From Bacteroidales bacterium (GTDB lineage: Bacteria > Bacteroidota > Bacteroidia > Bacteroidales > Muribaculaceae), in contig DXYS01000057.1 in assembly GCA_019415705.1 (NCBI GenBank), forward strand, positions 1 through 16,502: a stretch of 16,502 bases of DNA. Direction: 5' to 3'. Positions 1-7,037 of this stretch are shown here, one piece after another. The notes below the pieces were generated by a model. The model saw nothing but the letters and a program-made list of their open reading frames with translations. It was not told the DNA's origin and searched no databases. Every line of letters begins with the position of its first letter. The first letter of the stretch is position 1. The translations under genes and the position numbers were made by a program.

Positions 1-9
1 TTGTGAAAG

Positions 10-296
10 TTGAGGCTTTTACTCTTTTTTGACGACGGTTATGCAACACCCCCCGAATGTGAGCCTATGACAAGCGAGTCGTAGATTCGCGCAGTCATAG
101 GTAATGGGATAAAACAAAGAAAGGCACGCTGTAGGTGTGCCGCGACCTATAAACCATTGTTTGTCAGAGCAGCGTACCTACAGCACGCATCGGTTTGGAC
201 GATAGAGTTACCACGGTTGCGCAGACCTAACGACCTGCTTACCGTGGCCTCACATGCTCACGCCGCTCTGCGGCTACGACCGCTAAAGCGGACGAG
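10..296 (+). repeat. Structured non-coding repeat, left copy
   Basis: This gene-free stretch holds a composite element that recurs in inverted orientation near the right end (about 16209-16484). Shared blocks are a C-run core at 42-74 (32 of 33 bases identical to the other copy), a nested hairpin at 63-102, a CTGTAGG/CCTACAG pairing (128-136 with 176-184), and a second block at 209-267 (54 of 59 identical) holding a CCACGGT/ACCGTGG stem (211-217 with 241-247). Two short GC hairpins follow (262-274 and 280-291). Sequence between blocks has diverged. There is no plausible ORF, and I do not recognise a named family. It could be a dispersed intergenic repeat, a MITE-like element, or a transcribed structured RNA. 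Positions 297-368 show nothing further, and no clear terminator for the minus-strand suf operon is visible. Confidence 0.85.
63..102 (+). other. Nested hairpin in left repeat copy
   Basis: The outer stem CCTATGAC/GTCATAGG (64-71 with 94-101) extends by a G-T wobble at 63/102. It encloses a 7-bp inner stem, GCGAGTC (74-80) with GATTCGC (84-90, one G-T wobble), closed by a GTA loop (81-83). The right repeat copy keeps the outer stem, the inner stem length and the GTA loop, but five of seven inner pairs differ in a pairing-preserving way. Confidence 0.8.
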
Positions 297-368
297 GCTT
301 TCGTTTTAACTTTTCGACTATGTTTTGCAACTCACCGGACAATATACAGAAGTTCAATCCGAACGTGT

Positions 369-1604
369 TTATTTTAGCATGGCGGCGACGCGGTGGAGGG
401 CGGCGATGAAGGCGTCGGCCTCTTCAAACGTGTTGTAGAGCGCAAACGAAGCGCGAACGGTGCCCTCGATGCCAAGCGCTTGCATCAGAGGCTGAGCGCA
501 GTGGTGGCCTGTGCGCACGGCTATGCCGAGACGGTCGAGCAGCATGCCTGTATCATAATGGTGGGCATCGCCTATAAGGAACGAGATGATGGCGCACTTG
601 CCGGGCGCGGTGCCAAAGATGCGCATCCCGTCAATCTCCATCATGCGTTCGGTGGTGTAACGCAGCAACTCGTCTTCGTGAGCCGCGATAGCGTCGACAC
701 CGATGCCGCACATATAGTCAATGGCCGTCGAGAAAGCGGCTGTGCCTACATAATCGGGCGTACCGGCCTCAAATTTATATGGCAACGAGGCCCATGTCGT
801 ACCTTCGAAACTTACATGACCTATCATCTCGCCTCCGCCCTGATAAGGAGGCATCTTCTCCAAGAGCTCGCGACGTCCGTAAAGTACGCCGACACCGGTC
901 GGACCATACATCTTGTGTGACGAGAAGCAATAGAAATCGACATCCAAGTCCTGCACGTCGATACGGCAGTGAGCCACGGCCTGTGCTCCGTCGACCAAAG
1001 CGACGCAGCCGTGACGGTGAGCCTCCGCGACCATTTCCTTGACAGGATTTACAGTGCCGAGCACATTGGATATATGGGTGAATGCCACGAGGCGCGTACA
1101 CTCCGTGAAGAGAGCTTTGTAAGCCTCAAGGTCGAGCGTGCCGTCAGGCAGTATGGGCACAACCTTAATGACAAGCCCGCGACGACCGGCCACGAGCTGC
1201 CACGGCACGATGTTGGAGTGGTGCTCCATGACCGTGAGAATAATCTCGTCGCCCTCTTGCAGCAACTGTCCGTAAGAAGCGGCCACGAGGTTTATCGACT
1301 CGGTGGCGCCGCGTGTGAAGACAATCTCCTCGGTCGACGACGCGTTGATGAACTCGCGGACGCGCTCACGCGACGCCTCGACGGCGTCAGTGGCCTCGCG
1401 CGAGAGGGTGTGGACACCGCGGTGGACGTTAGCCTTTTTGTCGTAATACATGTCGGTGATGCGGTCTACGACGACACGCGGCGTCTGCGACGTGGCCGTA
1501 TTGTCAAGGTAGACCAGCGGACGTCCGAAGACCTTGCGCTCCAAGATGGGGAAATCACGGCGCAGCCGCTCGACATCAAAATTATGCTCCATAGTCAAAT
1601 TCAT
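369..1604 (-). CDS. sufS: Cysteine desulfurase SufS
   Basis: SufS is a PLP-dependent cysteine desulfurase. It removes sulfur from L-cysteine, leaving a protein persulfide that feeds the cytosolic SufBCD scaffold and possibly thiamin sulfur transfer. The 411-residue protein has the expected length of a group II desulfurase. His128/129 lie in the HHSN motif, the PLP lysine is Lys231 in SSHKMYGPTG, and the persulfide cysteine is Cys369 in the short RTGHHCAQP loop typical of SufS. The start at 1604 overlaps the sufD stop as ATGA, which suggests translational coupling; a second Met four codons in is an alternative. It is the last gene of a cvpA-sufBCDS operon. No sufE or sufU partner is present in the window, so the persulfide acceptor must be encoded elsewhere. 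Confidence 0.96.
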   Translation of the reverse strand: MNLTMEHNFDVERLRRDFPILERKVFGRPLVYLDNTATSQTPRVVVDRITDMYYDKKANVHRGVHTLSREATDAVEASRERVREFINASSTEEIVFTRGATESINLVAASYGQLLQEGDEIILTVMEHHSNIVPWQLVAGRRGLVIKVVPILPDGTLDLEAYKALFTECTRLVAFTHISNVLGTVNPVKEMVAEAHRHGCVALVDGAQAVAHCRIDVQDLDVDFYCFSSHKMYGPTGVGVLYGRRELLEKMPPYQGGGEMIGHVSFEGTTWASLPYKFEAGTPDYVGTAAFSTAIDYMCGIGVDAIAAHEDELLRYTTERMMEIDGMRIFGTAPGKCAIISFLIGDAHHYDTGMLLDRLGIAVRTGHHCAQPLMQALGIEGTVRASFALYNTFEEADAFIAALHRVAAMLK

Positions 1605-2962
1605 TTTTTACAAACGGCCGAACAGTCGCCGCAGGTGGCATGCTCGCCGCTGAGACGACGCTCGACAAGATGACGCAGACGGTCGCGAAGACTCTCGATG
1701 GGCACGGTGTCGATGACATCGGCCATGAAGGCCTGCATCAACATCATGCGGGCCTCGGCGAGAGGTATGCCGCGCGAGCGCATATAGAAAAGGGCATCGT
1801 CATTGAGCTGGCCTGTGGTGGCTCCGTGGCTGCACTTGACGTCGTCGCAGTAGATTTCGAGCTGCGGCGCGGTGTGCATACGGGCGTCGGCCGAGGCGAG
1901 CATATTGCGGTTGGCCTGATAGGTGGCCGTGCCGTCGGCGCCTTCGTCGACACGGATAAGGCCCTCGAACGAGCCGCGACCCTCACCGTCAAGCAAGTAT
2001 TTGAACAGTTGCTCGCTGTTGCAGTGACCGGCGCGGTGGATGACGAGAGTGGAATTATCGATTTTGCGCTTGTCGTCGGCGATGGCCATGCCTCCGACGC
2101 GCAGAGACGCACCCTCGCCGTCAAGCGTTATGTCATACTCGTTGCGTGTCTCGCCGACAATCAGCGACGTCGAGTTGAGGCTGAGCGACGAGCCGGCGTA
2201 CTGACGTGCATAAAGCTGCGAGTGACGGGCCGTAAGTTCAGACGACTCCTCGATGTCGCACCAGTCGAGACGGGCGCAGCGGTCGAGGGCAATCTCGATG
2301 ACCTGCGAAGACATATATTTGTGACCGGCCGACTGTGTGTGGTCGCAGAAAAGCACCTTGGCCGAGGCGTCGCGGCCGACGACTGCCAGCACACGGCGCA
2401 CCGACATAAGGTCGGCGTCGGCATTGAATATGTTGACAATCTGCAGCGGACGGTCTAACTGCACGCCGTCAGCCACGCGGATGAAGACGCCGTCCTGCAT
2501 AAGCAGGGTGTTGAGAGCCGCCGGCGCACTTTGCGAGCCACGCTCGCCGGCTATGCGGCCGAGATAAGGCTCGACCAATTCGGGCATCTCGGCTGCCGCG
2601 CGGCGCAGCGACATGACGGTCACGCCGTCGGGCAAATTTTTGAGCAACGTGGCCGTCGGGCGGAACTCGTCGTTGACCACGACGCCGAGCAGAGTGCTGA
2701 CATTAGGCACATCGCAGTGGAAAGTCGCGGCGACGTCGACCGCAAACGGCACGCGGGCGATGTTCAGGCCATAGTCCGGCGCAAACATCTGTTCGGGCAG
2801 CACGTAGCTGTAACCCTCGTCACCCTTGCCGGGCAGACGGCCAAGAGCGTGAAGCACCGACAGGGCCTCACGGCGCAGACGATTGAAGAGCACCGGCGAG
2901 CCGGCCTCGATGGTCTGCCGCTGCTGCTCATACAAATCTATATATTGTTTAAGTGAACCCAT
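1601..2962 (-). CDS. sufD: Fe-S cluster assembly protein SufD
   Basis: SufD pairs with SufB to form the beta-helix scaffold of the SufBC2D complex, on which Fe-S clusters are built in the cytosol. The C-terminal half carries the family core with the motif CSHGATTG and then LNDDALFYMRSRGIP, the SufB/SufD signature. I chose Met at 2962, giving 453 residues starting MGSLKQYIDLYEQQ. The longer open frame to 3037 would overlap sufC by 74 bases and adds a low-complexity basic N-terminus unlike the family. With this start only one base separates it from the sufC stop. The protein ends in a short cysteine-rich tail (CGDCSAVCKK). Its stop overlaps the sufS start. It is somewhat longer than E. coli SufD (about 423 residues). 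Confidence 0.95.
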   Translation of the reverse strand: MGSLKQYIDLYEQQRQTIEAGSPVLFNRLRREALSVLHALGRLPGKGDEGYSYVLPEQMFAPDYGLNIARVPFAVDVAATFHCDVPNVSTLLGVVVNDEFRPTATLLKNLPDGVTVMSLRRAAAEMPELVEPYLGRIAGERGSQSAPAALNTLLMQDGVFIRVADGVQLDRPLQIVNIFNADADLMSVRRVLAVVGRDASAKVLFCDHTQSAGHKYMSSQVIEIALDRCARLDWCDIEESSELTARHSQLYARQYAGSSLSLNSTSLIVGETRNEYDITLDGEGASLRVGGMAIADDKRKIDNSTLVIHRAGHCNSEQLFKYLLDGEGRGSFEGLIRVDEGADGTATYQANRNMLASADARMHTAPQLEIYCDDVKCSHGATTGQLNDDALFYMRSRGIPLAEARMMLMQAFMADVIDTVPIESLRDRLRHLVERRLSGEHATCGDCSAVCKK

Positions 2963-2963
2963 A

Positions 2964-3749
2964 TCAGATGTTTTGTGAGTTTTCCTTGGCGTCGACCTGC
3001 TGCTTGATCCAGTCATAGCCTTTCTCCTCAAGCTCAAGAGCGAGCTCAGGACCGCCCGAGTAGACGATGCGGCCTTTATAAAGGATGTGGACGAAATCGG
3101 GGCGGATGTAGTCGAGGAGGCGCTGGTAGTGGGTGATGACTATCGTGGCGTTCTGTGAGGTCTTGAGACGGTTTACACCGCCGGCGACGATGCGTAGCGC
3201 GTCGATGTCGAGGCCCGAATCAGTCTCGTCGAGGATGGACAGGCGCGGCTCGAGGACGGCCATCTGGAAGATTTCGTTGCGCTTTTTCTCGCCGCCAGAG
3301 AAGCCCTCGTTGACAGAGCGCGAGGCGAGTTTGTTGTCGAGTTCGACGATTTCGCGTTTCTGACGCATCATCTTGAGGAACTCGCCGGCAGACAGCGGCG
3401 CCTCATTGAAATATTTGCGCTTGGCGTTGACAGCGGCGCGCATGAAGTTGACCATCGACACGCCGGGAATCTCTACCGGATATTGGAACGAGAGGAAAAG
3501 ACCCTCATGCGAGCGGTCCTCGGGTATAAGGGCAAGCAGGTCTACACCGTGGAAGTCGGCGCTGCCTGCGGTCACCGTGAAACGCGGGTCGCCTGCGAGA
3601 ACGCCCGACAACGTACTCTTGCCCGAGCCGTTTGGGCCCATGATGGCATGCACCTCGCCGGGGCGGACGGTCAGATTGATGCCCTTGAGTATCTCCTTGC
3701 CGTCGATGCCGGCGTGGAGGTTATCGACTTTTAAAAGGATGTCTTCCAT
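2964..3749 (-). CDS. sufC: Fe-S assembly ATPase SufC
   Basis: SufC is the ABC-type ATPase of the cytosolic SUF machine; it binds SufB and SufD and powers remodelling of the scaffold. The 261-residue protein has Walker A GPNGSGKST (38-46), a Q-loop region near FQYP (88-91), the ABC signature SGGEKKRNE (151-159) and Walker B LSILDE (170-175) followed by the D-loop SGLD. SGGEKKRNE is characteristic of SufC rather than transporter ATPases, and no membrane segment is present. It follows sufB by 33 bases and precedes sufD by one base. It is slightly longer than the usual roughly 250 residues because of its charged C-terminus. Confidence 0.97.
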   Translation of the reverse strand: MEDILLKVDNLHAGIDGKEILKGINLTVRPGEVHAIMGPNGSGKSTLSGVLAGDPRFTVTAGSADFHGVDLLALIPEDRSHEGLFLSFQYPVEIPGVSMVNFMRAAVNAKRKYFNEAPLSAGEFLKMMRQKREIVELDNKLASRSVNEGFSGGEKKRNEIFQMAVLEPRLSILDETDSGLDIDALRIVAGGVNRLKTSQNATIVITHYQRLLDYIRPDFVHILYKGRIVYSGGPELALELEEKGYDWIKQQVDAKENSQNI

Positions 3750-3782
3750 TTATTTATGCTGTTATGTTTTATTTTCAATTAA

Positions 3783-5264
3783 TTATCCCACGGAGCCTTC
3801 GAGAGTGATGGAGAGCAGTTTCTGTGCTTCGACGGCAAACTCCATAGGCAGCTTGTTCATCACCTCTTTGGCGTAGCCGTTGACGATTAGTGCGACAGCT
3901 TCCTCGGTCGGGATGCCGCGCTGATTGCAGTAGAAGAGCTGGTCTTCGGAGATTTTGGATGTCGTGGCCTCGTGCTCGACGATGGCAGAGTCGTTGCGCA
4001 CGTCGACATAGGGGAAGGTATGGGCGCCGCAGGTCGGGCTGAGCAGCAGCGAGTCACACTGGGTGTAGTTTCTGACGCCCGATGCGTCGGGTGCGACGCT
4101 TACGAGGCCTCGATAGCTGTTCTGACTGTGTCCGGCCGATATGCCCTTGGAGACAATGGTCGAGCGAGTGTTTTTGCCGAGATGTATCATCTTTGTGCCG
4201 GTGTCGGCCTGCTGGTAGTTGTTGGTGACAGCCACCGAGTAGAACTCGCCGACCGAGCCCTCGCCGGCAAGCACGCAGCCGGGATATTTCCATGTGATGG
4301 CCGAGCCGGTCTCGACCTGTGTCCACGACAGTTTGGAGTAGTCACCGCGGCAGAGACCTCGTTTGGTCACGAAGTTATAGACGCCGCCGCGTCCCTCGCG
4401 GTCGCCGGCATACCAGTTCTGCACGGTCGAATATTTAACCTCGGCGCGCTCCTCGACGATAATCTCGACGATGGCGGCGTGGAGCTGGTTTTCGTCGCGC
4501 ATCGGGGCGGTGCAGCCCTCTAAGTAGCTGACATAGCTGTCGTCGTCGGCCACGATGAGCGTGCGCTCAAACTGGCCGGTGCCCGAGGCGTTGATGCGGA
4601 AATAGGTCGACAGCTCCATCGGGCAGCGCACTCCCTTGGGGATGTATACAAACGAACCGTCAGAGAATACGGCCGAGTTGAGCGCGGCAAAGAAATTGTC
4701 GCGGTAGCTGACCACCTTGCCGAGATACTTGCGCACAAGGTCGGGATAGTCTTTGACGGCCTCGCTGAACGAGCAGAATATCACGCCGAGTTCGGCGAGT
4801 TTCTCGCGGTGAGTGGTCTTGACCGAGACAGAGTCCATCACGGCGTCGACGGCCATGCCACTGAGCACCTTCTGCTCCTCCAAGGGGATGCCGAGTCGGT
4901 TGAACGTGTCCAAGAGCGCCGGGTCGACTTCGTCGAGATTCTTCGGCCCCTCCTTGCTCTTGGGCGCGGCGTAGTAGCTGATGGCCTGATAGTCTATCTC
5001 CGGGATGTCGAGATGCGCCCATGTCGGCATCTCGAGTGTCTCCCAGTAACGGAATGCCTTGAGACGGAAATCAAGCAGCCACTCAGGCTCGCCTTTTTTC
5101 TTGGATATAAGGCGGATAACATCCTCGTTGAGTCCGCGCGGTATGATATCGCTGTCGATATCAGACACAAATCCGTATTTATATTCAGACGACGTGACAT
5201 CACCTATGATGTCACGTGCGTCACGTTCGTTTTTATTGTTTTCGATGTTCTTGTCCTTGGACAT
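3783..5264 (-). CDS. sufB: Fe-S cluster assembly protein SufB
   Basis: SufB is the central scaffold subunit of SufBC2D, where sulfur and iron are assembled into clusters before transfer to apo-proteins. Its 493 residues nearly match E. coli SufB (495). Recognisable family stretches are YIPKGVRCPMELSTYFRIN in the middle, then NYTQCDSLL followed by CGAHTFPY, which holds the conserved sulfur-accepting cysteine region. Next comes VEHEATTSKISEDQLFYCNQRGI, the C-terminal SufB signature. The N-terminal 25 residues are charged, low-complexity and probably disordered. The start is the only Met before the conserved EYKYGF segment. A gap of 34 bases after the cvpA stop shows no separate promoter, so it is probably transcribed from the cvpA promoter. 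Confidence 0.97.
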   Translation of the reverse strand: MSKDKNIENNKNERDARDIIGDVTSSEYKYGFVSDIDSDIIPRGLNEDVIRLISKKKGEPEWLLDFRLKAFRYWETLEMPTWAHLDIPEIDYQAISYYAAPKSKEGPKNLDEVDPALLDTFNRLGIPLEEQKVLSGMAVDAVMDSVSVKTTHREKLAELGVIFCSFSEAVKDYPDLVRKYLGKVVSYRDNFFAALNSAVFSDGSFVYIPKGVRCPMELSTYFRINASGTGQFERTLIVADDDSYVSYLEGCTAPMRDENQLHAAIVEIIVEERAEVKYSTVQNWYAGDREGRGGVYNFVTKRGLCRGDYSKLSWTQVETGSAITWKYPGCVLAGEGSVGEFYSVAVTNNYQQADTGTKMIHLGKNTRSTIVSKGISAGHSQNSYRGLVSVAPDASGVRNYTQCDSLLLSPTCGAHTFPYVDVRNDSAIVEHEATTSKISEDQLFYCNQRGIPTEEAVALIVNGYAKEVMNKLPMEFAVEAQKLLSITLEGSVG

Positions 5265-5298
5265 TTCTTATCTTATTTTTGTATAAACAATAACGCTG

Positions 5299-5793
5299 TC
5301 AGCGGCTCTCATGTTCGGCAGCCGCAAAATCAACCAAAGTCGGGGCAAAAAGCTCAAAACGCTCTGCCCACGGGCCGTCGTGAGATTTGTCTGCATGCTT
5401 TACAAAACCGCAGAAAAGAAGCAGATTATAAAACAGACTCAGAAAGAAAGCCCATTTTATGACCTTGAAAATCGCGCCGGTTATGCGGTCAAGCAATCCG
5501 AGAGCGACAGCATGAGCGACGCCCCTGACCAAACGCGCTATAAGCACGGTCACAAAAAATGCGACGAGGAAGACGACCACATAGACCATAACCTCGACCG
5601 CAGTCGAAGCCGAATCAGTCTCTCCGAGACCTATATGCGCGATAATCTGCGGCGAAAACACACGCGAGGCGATAATGCCGACGACGAGACCGGCAATCTG
5701 GCCTATCTGGGCAATGAATCCGCGCATAAAACCGGTGACCGCAGCCACGGCGAGACACACACCGACTATAATCAATATTACATTATCTGTCAT
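5299..5793 (-). CDS. CvpA family membrane protein
   Basis: This is a 164-residue integral inner-membrane protein of the CvpA/colicin V production family. Hydrophobic helices lie near the N-terminus (VILIIVGVCLAVAAVTGFMRG), around IGQIAGLVVGIIAS, at VMVYVVVFLVAFFVTVLIARLV and near the C-terminus (WAFFLSLFYNLLLF), giving four predicted segments. The GFxRGF turn after helix 1 and LLDRITGAIFKVIK before the last helix are typical of the family. The exact biochemical role of CvpA proteins is not established. I chose Met at 5793 rather than the upstream Met at 5853, because a TAnnTTTG promoter at 5851-5858 would start transcription downstream of that earlier codon. It leads the operon into sufB, an arrangement I recall from other Bacteroidales. 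Confidence 0.88.
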   Translation of the reverse strand: MTDNVILIIVGVCLAVAAVTGFMRGFIAQIGQIAGLVVGIIASRVFSPQIIAHIGLGETDSASTAVEVMVYVVVFLVAFFVTVLIARLVRGVAHAVALGLLDRITGAIFKVIKWAFFLSLFYNLLLFCGFVKHADKSHDGPWAERFELFAPTLVDFAAAEHESR

Positions 5794-5850
5794 AACAATT
5801 TGAACTACAAGCCGTTGAGCCATACCTTCGGGCCACGCGGCTTTGAATGG

Positions 5851-5858
5851 CAAAATTA
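5851..5858 (-). promoter_or_regulatory. Promoter -7 element for cvpA-suf operon
   Basis: On the minus strand this reads TAATTTTG, matching the Bacteroidota consensus TAnnTTTG. A T-rich stretch about 19 bases upstream could be the -33 element, though it is not a clean TTTG. Transcription would start near 5844, giving a leader of about 50 bases to the cvpA ATG at 5793. No other promoter is visible before sufB. Confidence 0.6.
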
Positions 5859-5863
5859 CTAAA

Positions 5864-5885
5864 TTTTAATATAAAAATCACGGTA
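5864..5885 (+). repeat. Left copy of 22-bp direct repeat
   Basis: These 22 bases, with core ATAAAAATCACGGTA, match 7145-7166 at 21 positions in the same orientation. The two copies bracket the DUF3791/DUF3990 cassette. This copy lies just upstream of the cvpA promoter. It could be a duplication at the edges of an insertion or a shared regulatory site. Confidence 0.8.
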
Positions 5886-6118
5886 TTATGGTGTGCACTA
5901 TATTTTAAATTTACGTTAATAGCAAATCGGATTCTCACTCATCACTTTTTGCATCATTACTGCATCACACTTCCGTGTTTTCAAGCTACCGAACTATTAA
6001 TCTCATAAAAAAATAACTAACTTTGCAATATAAGCATCGTATGCGAAATGACCTCATCGTCGCCATTATCTGACAATCGTATTAAGGAACTAAATCTATT
6101 AAATGATATCGAGTAAGT
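5886..6118. other. AT-rich intergenic region before the DUF cassette
   Basis: No credible gene is present. The region is much richer in A and T than the suf and thi operons on either side. It contains the TAACTTTG promoter element at 6018-6025 and otherwise no strong hairpin or repeat that I can see. A 10-codon open frame starting at 6042 lies in the presumed leader but has no support as a gene. Confidence 0.6.
6018..6025 (+). promoter_or_regulatory. Promoter -7 element for the DUF cassette
   Basis: TAACTTTG matches TAnnTTTG. The predicted transcription start near 6032 leaves a leader of roughly 87 bases before the ATG at 6119. The -33 element is not clear. It is the only consensus match between the divergent cvpA promoter and the first cassette gene. 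Confidence 0.6.
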
Positions 6119-6337
6119 ATGGAACATAATCAAATTGACGATATCGCTTATTTCATTGCTTTTTGCGTTGAAATGTATAAAAACGCACATAATATATCCG
6201 GCGCAGAAGCATCGGCTGTTTTTTCAAATCATGGCGTAATGGAATATCTGTCGCAGAACTTTGATGTATTGCACACCCAGAGCCCTGCATGGATTTTGAC
6301 CGAAATAGAAGATTATATCAAAGAAGAGACGAAATGA
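6119..6337 (+). CDS. DUF3791 family small protein
   Basis: A 72-residue, probably all-helical cytosolic protein. The order of motifs, an IAFCVEMYKNAHNISG helix, then EAxxVFxNHGVMEYL and FDVLHTQ before a C-terminal IEDYI helix, is what I recognise as DUF3791, a family of unknown biochemical function. DUF3791 genes commonly sit beside DUF3990 genes in gut Firmicutes and Bacteroidota. Here the stop overlaps the DUF3990 start as ATGA, so the two are probably translated in a coupled way. By analogy with small partners encoded just before ADP-ribosyltransferase-fold toxins, it may act as an antitoxin or specificity partner; that is inference. Its low GC content contrasts with the surrounding operons. 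Confidence 0.8.
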   Translation: MEHNQIDDIAYFIAFCVEMYKNAHNISGAEASAVFSNHGVMEYLSQNFDVLHTQSPAWILTEIEDYIKEETK

Positions 6338-6819
6338 CAACATTATATCACGGAAGCATAGATATAGTGGCTGCACCCGAAATACGCGAGCCCAACCGTA
6401 CACTCGATTATGGCAAGGGATTTTATCTAACATCATCAGCCCAGCAGACCGAAGCATGGGTGCGACGCAAATTGAAGGACGACATAACACTCGGATATGT
6501 GAATACATATGAGTATGACGAGGATATGGAAGCGATGTTTGAAACACTTGTTTTTGAACTCCCTGATGAGGCGTGGCTTGATTTTGTCATGGCCAACAGG
6601 ATGAATCCCGACTTTAAGCATAACTATGACATCGTGAAAGGTCCGGTAGCAAACGACCGTGTCTATGCATCGTTCGCTTTATATGAGGCAGGGCTGCTTG
6701 ACAAGCATGAACTTATCAACGAACTTCGTGCTTATAAGCTCGTTAACCAGACTTTAATACATACCGAAAGGGCTCTCGAAAGTGTGAAATGGATTGACGC
6801 AAAGGAGGTGAGGAAATGA
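6334..6819 (+). CDS. DUF3990 protein, putative ADP-ribosyltransferase fold
   Basis: A 161-residue cytosolic protein that I recognise as DUF3990. Features fit an ADP-ribosyltransferase fold: an N-terminal LYHGS motif (His6), then DYGKGFYLT (Tyr31), and a late QTLIHTERAL segment (Gln139, Glu145) that could supply the third position of an H-Y-E/Q triad. The conserved DIVKGPVANDRVY segment (99-111) is typical of the family. The start at 6334 overlaps the upstream DUF3791 stop as ATGA; the longer frame to 6289 lies inside that gene and is unlikely. The stop overlaps the next gene as ATGA. The family is widely suspected of toxin or effector activity, but I know of no established target. No signal peptide is present. 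Confidence 0.78.
   Translation: MTTLYHGSIDIVAAPEIREPNRTLDYGKGFYLTSSAQQTEAWVRRKLKDDITLGYVNTYEYDEDMEAMFETLVFELPDEAWLDFVMANRMNPDFKHNYDIVKGPVANDRVYASFALYEAGLLDKHELINELRAYKLVNQTLIHTERALESVKWIDAKEVRK
6801..6811 (+). promoter_or_regulatory. Full-length Shine-Dalgarno sequence
   Basis: AAAGGAGGTGA, inside the 3' end of the DUF3990 gene, is complementary to the 16S rRNA tail. Its GGAGG (6804-6808) lies 7 bases before the ATG at 6816. Bacteroidota rarely use such sites, so this one is conspicuous and confirms the start codon of the next gene. Confidence 0.75.
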
Positions 6820-7037
6820 AAAACCGGCAGATTACTCAAAAGAATCTATATCTTATACTCCCCGGGAAAGTCAGCAGAATAGCAGCCATGTATGCGGCAG
6901 ACTTTAAGTTGTCTATTATAGAGGCGATGCGCCAAATCTATAATTCTGCCACCTACCGCGAACTTGAGGATGAAAACAGTAAATTGTGGCATTATGGTCC
7001 TGTGGCTTTATATCAGACGTTTCTTGAAAATCATTGA
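6816..7037 (+). CDS. Small protein partnered with DUF3990, DUF3791-like
   Basis: A 73-residue, mainly helical cytosolic protein. The layout (a KVSRIAAMYAADFKLS helix, IIEAMRQIYNSATYRELE, then ENSKLWHYGPVALYQTF) resembles small proteins that accompany DUF3990 and is distantly DUF3791-like, but I am not sure it belongs to that Pfam family. The start is fixed by a strong Shine-Dalgarno sequence and an ATGA overlap with the DUF3990 stop, so all three cassette genes form one coupled transcript. It may be a second antitoxin-like partner or a regulator. Composition is AT-rich like the rest of the cassette. Confidence 0.7.
   Translation: MKNRQITQKNLYLILPGKVSRIAAMYAADFKLSIIEAMRQIYNSATYRELEDENSKLWHYGPVALYQTFLENH

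Noticed and set aside
1..368. CRISPR array or tRNA cluster at the window edges
   Set aside because: The repeats are different hairpin blocks rather than regular identical units with spacers, and no tRNA cloverleaf or anticodon arm could be drawn.
393..2956. Several long plus-strand open frames opposite sufS and sufD (for example 393-920, 969-1673, 1640-2458, 2531-2956)
   Set aside because: They lie wholly antisense to genes with intact family motifs, show no recognisable protein features, and are the expected by-product of high-GC codon use.
3972..5462. Plus-strand frames opposite sufB and cvpA, including 217 codons at 4809-5462
   Set aside because: They are shadows of the real minus-strand genes. 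Predicted proteins are arginine- and valine-rich with no domain, and they have no promoter or spacing logic.
5793..5853. Upstream start of the CvpA protein at 5853 or 5823
   Set aside because: The promoter element at 5851-5858 overlaps the first, and the extra 10-20 residues are not hydrophobic or family-like; the Met at 5793 directly precedes the first helix.
6042..6074. Ten-codon upstream ORF in the cassette leader
   Set aside because: There is no conservation evidence, ribosome site or regulatory codon run; it is too short to support.
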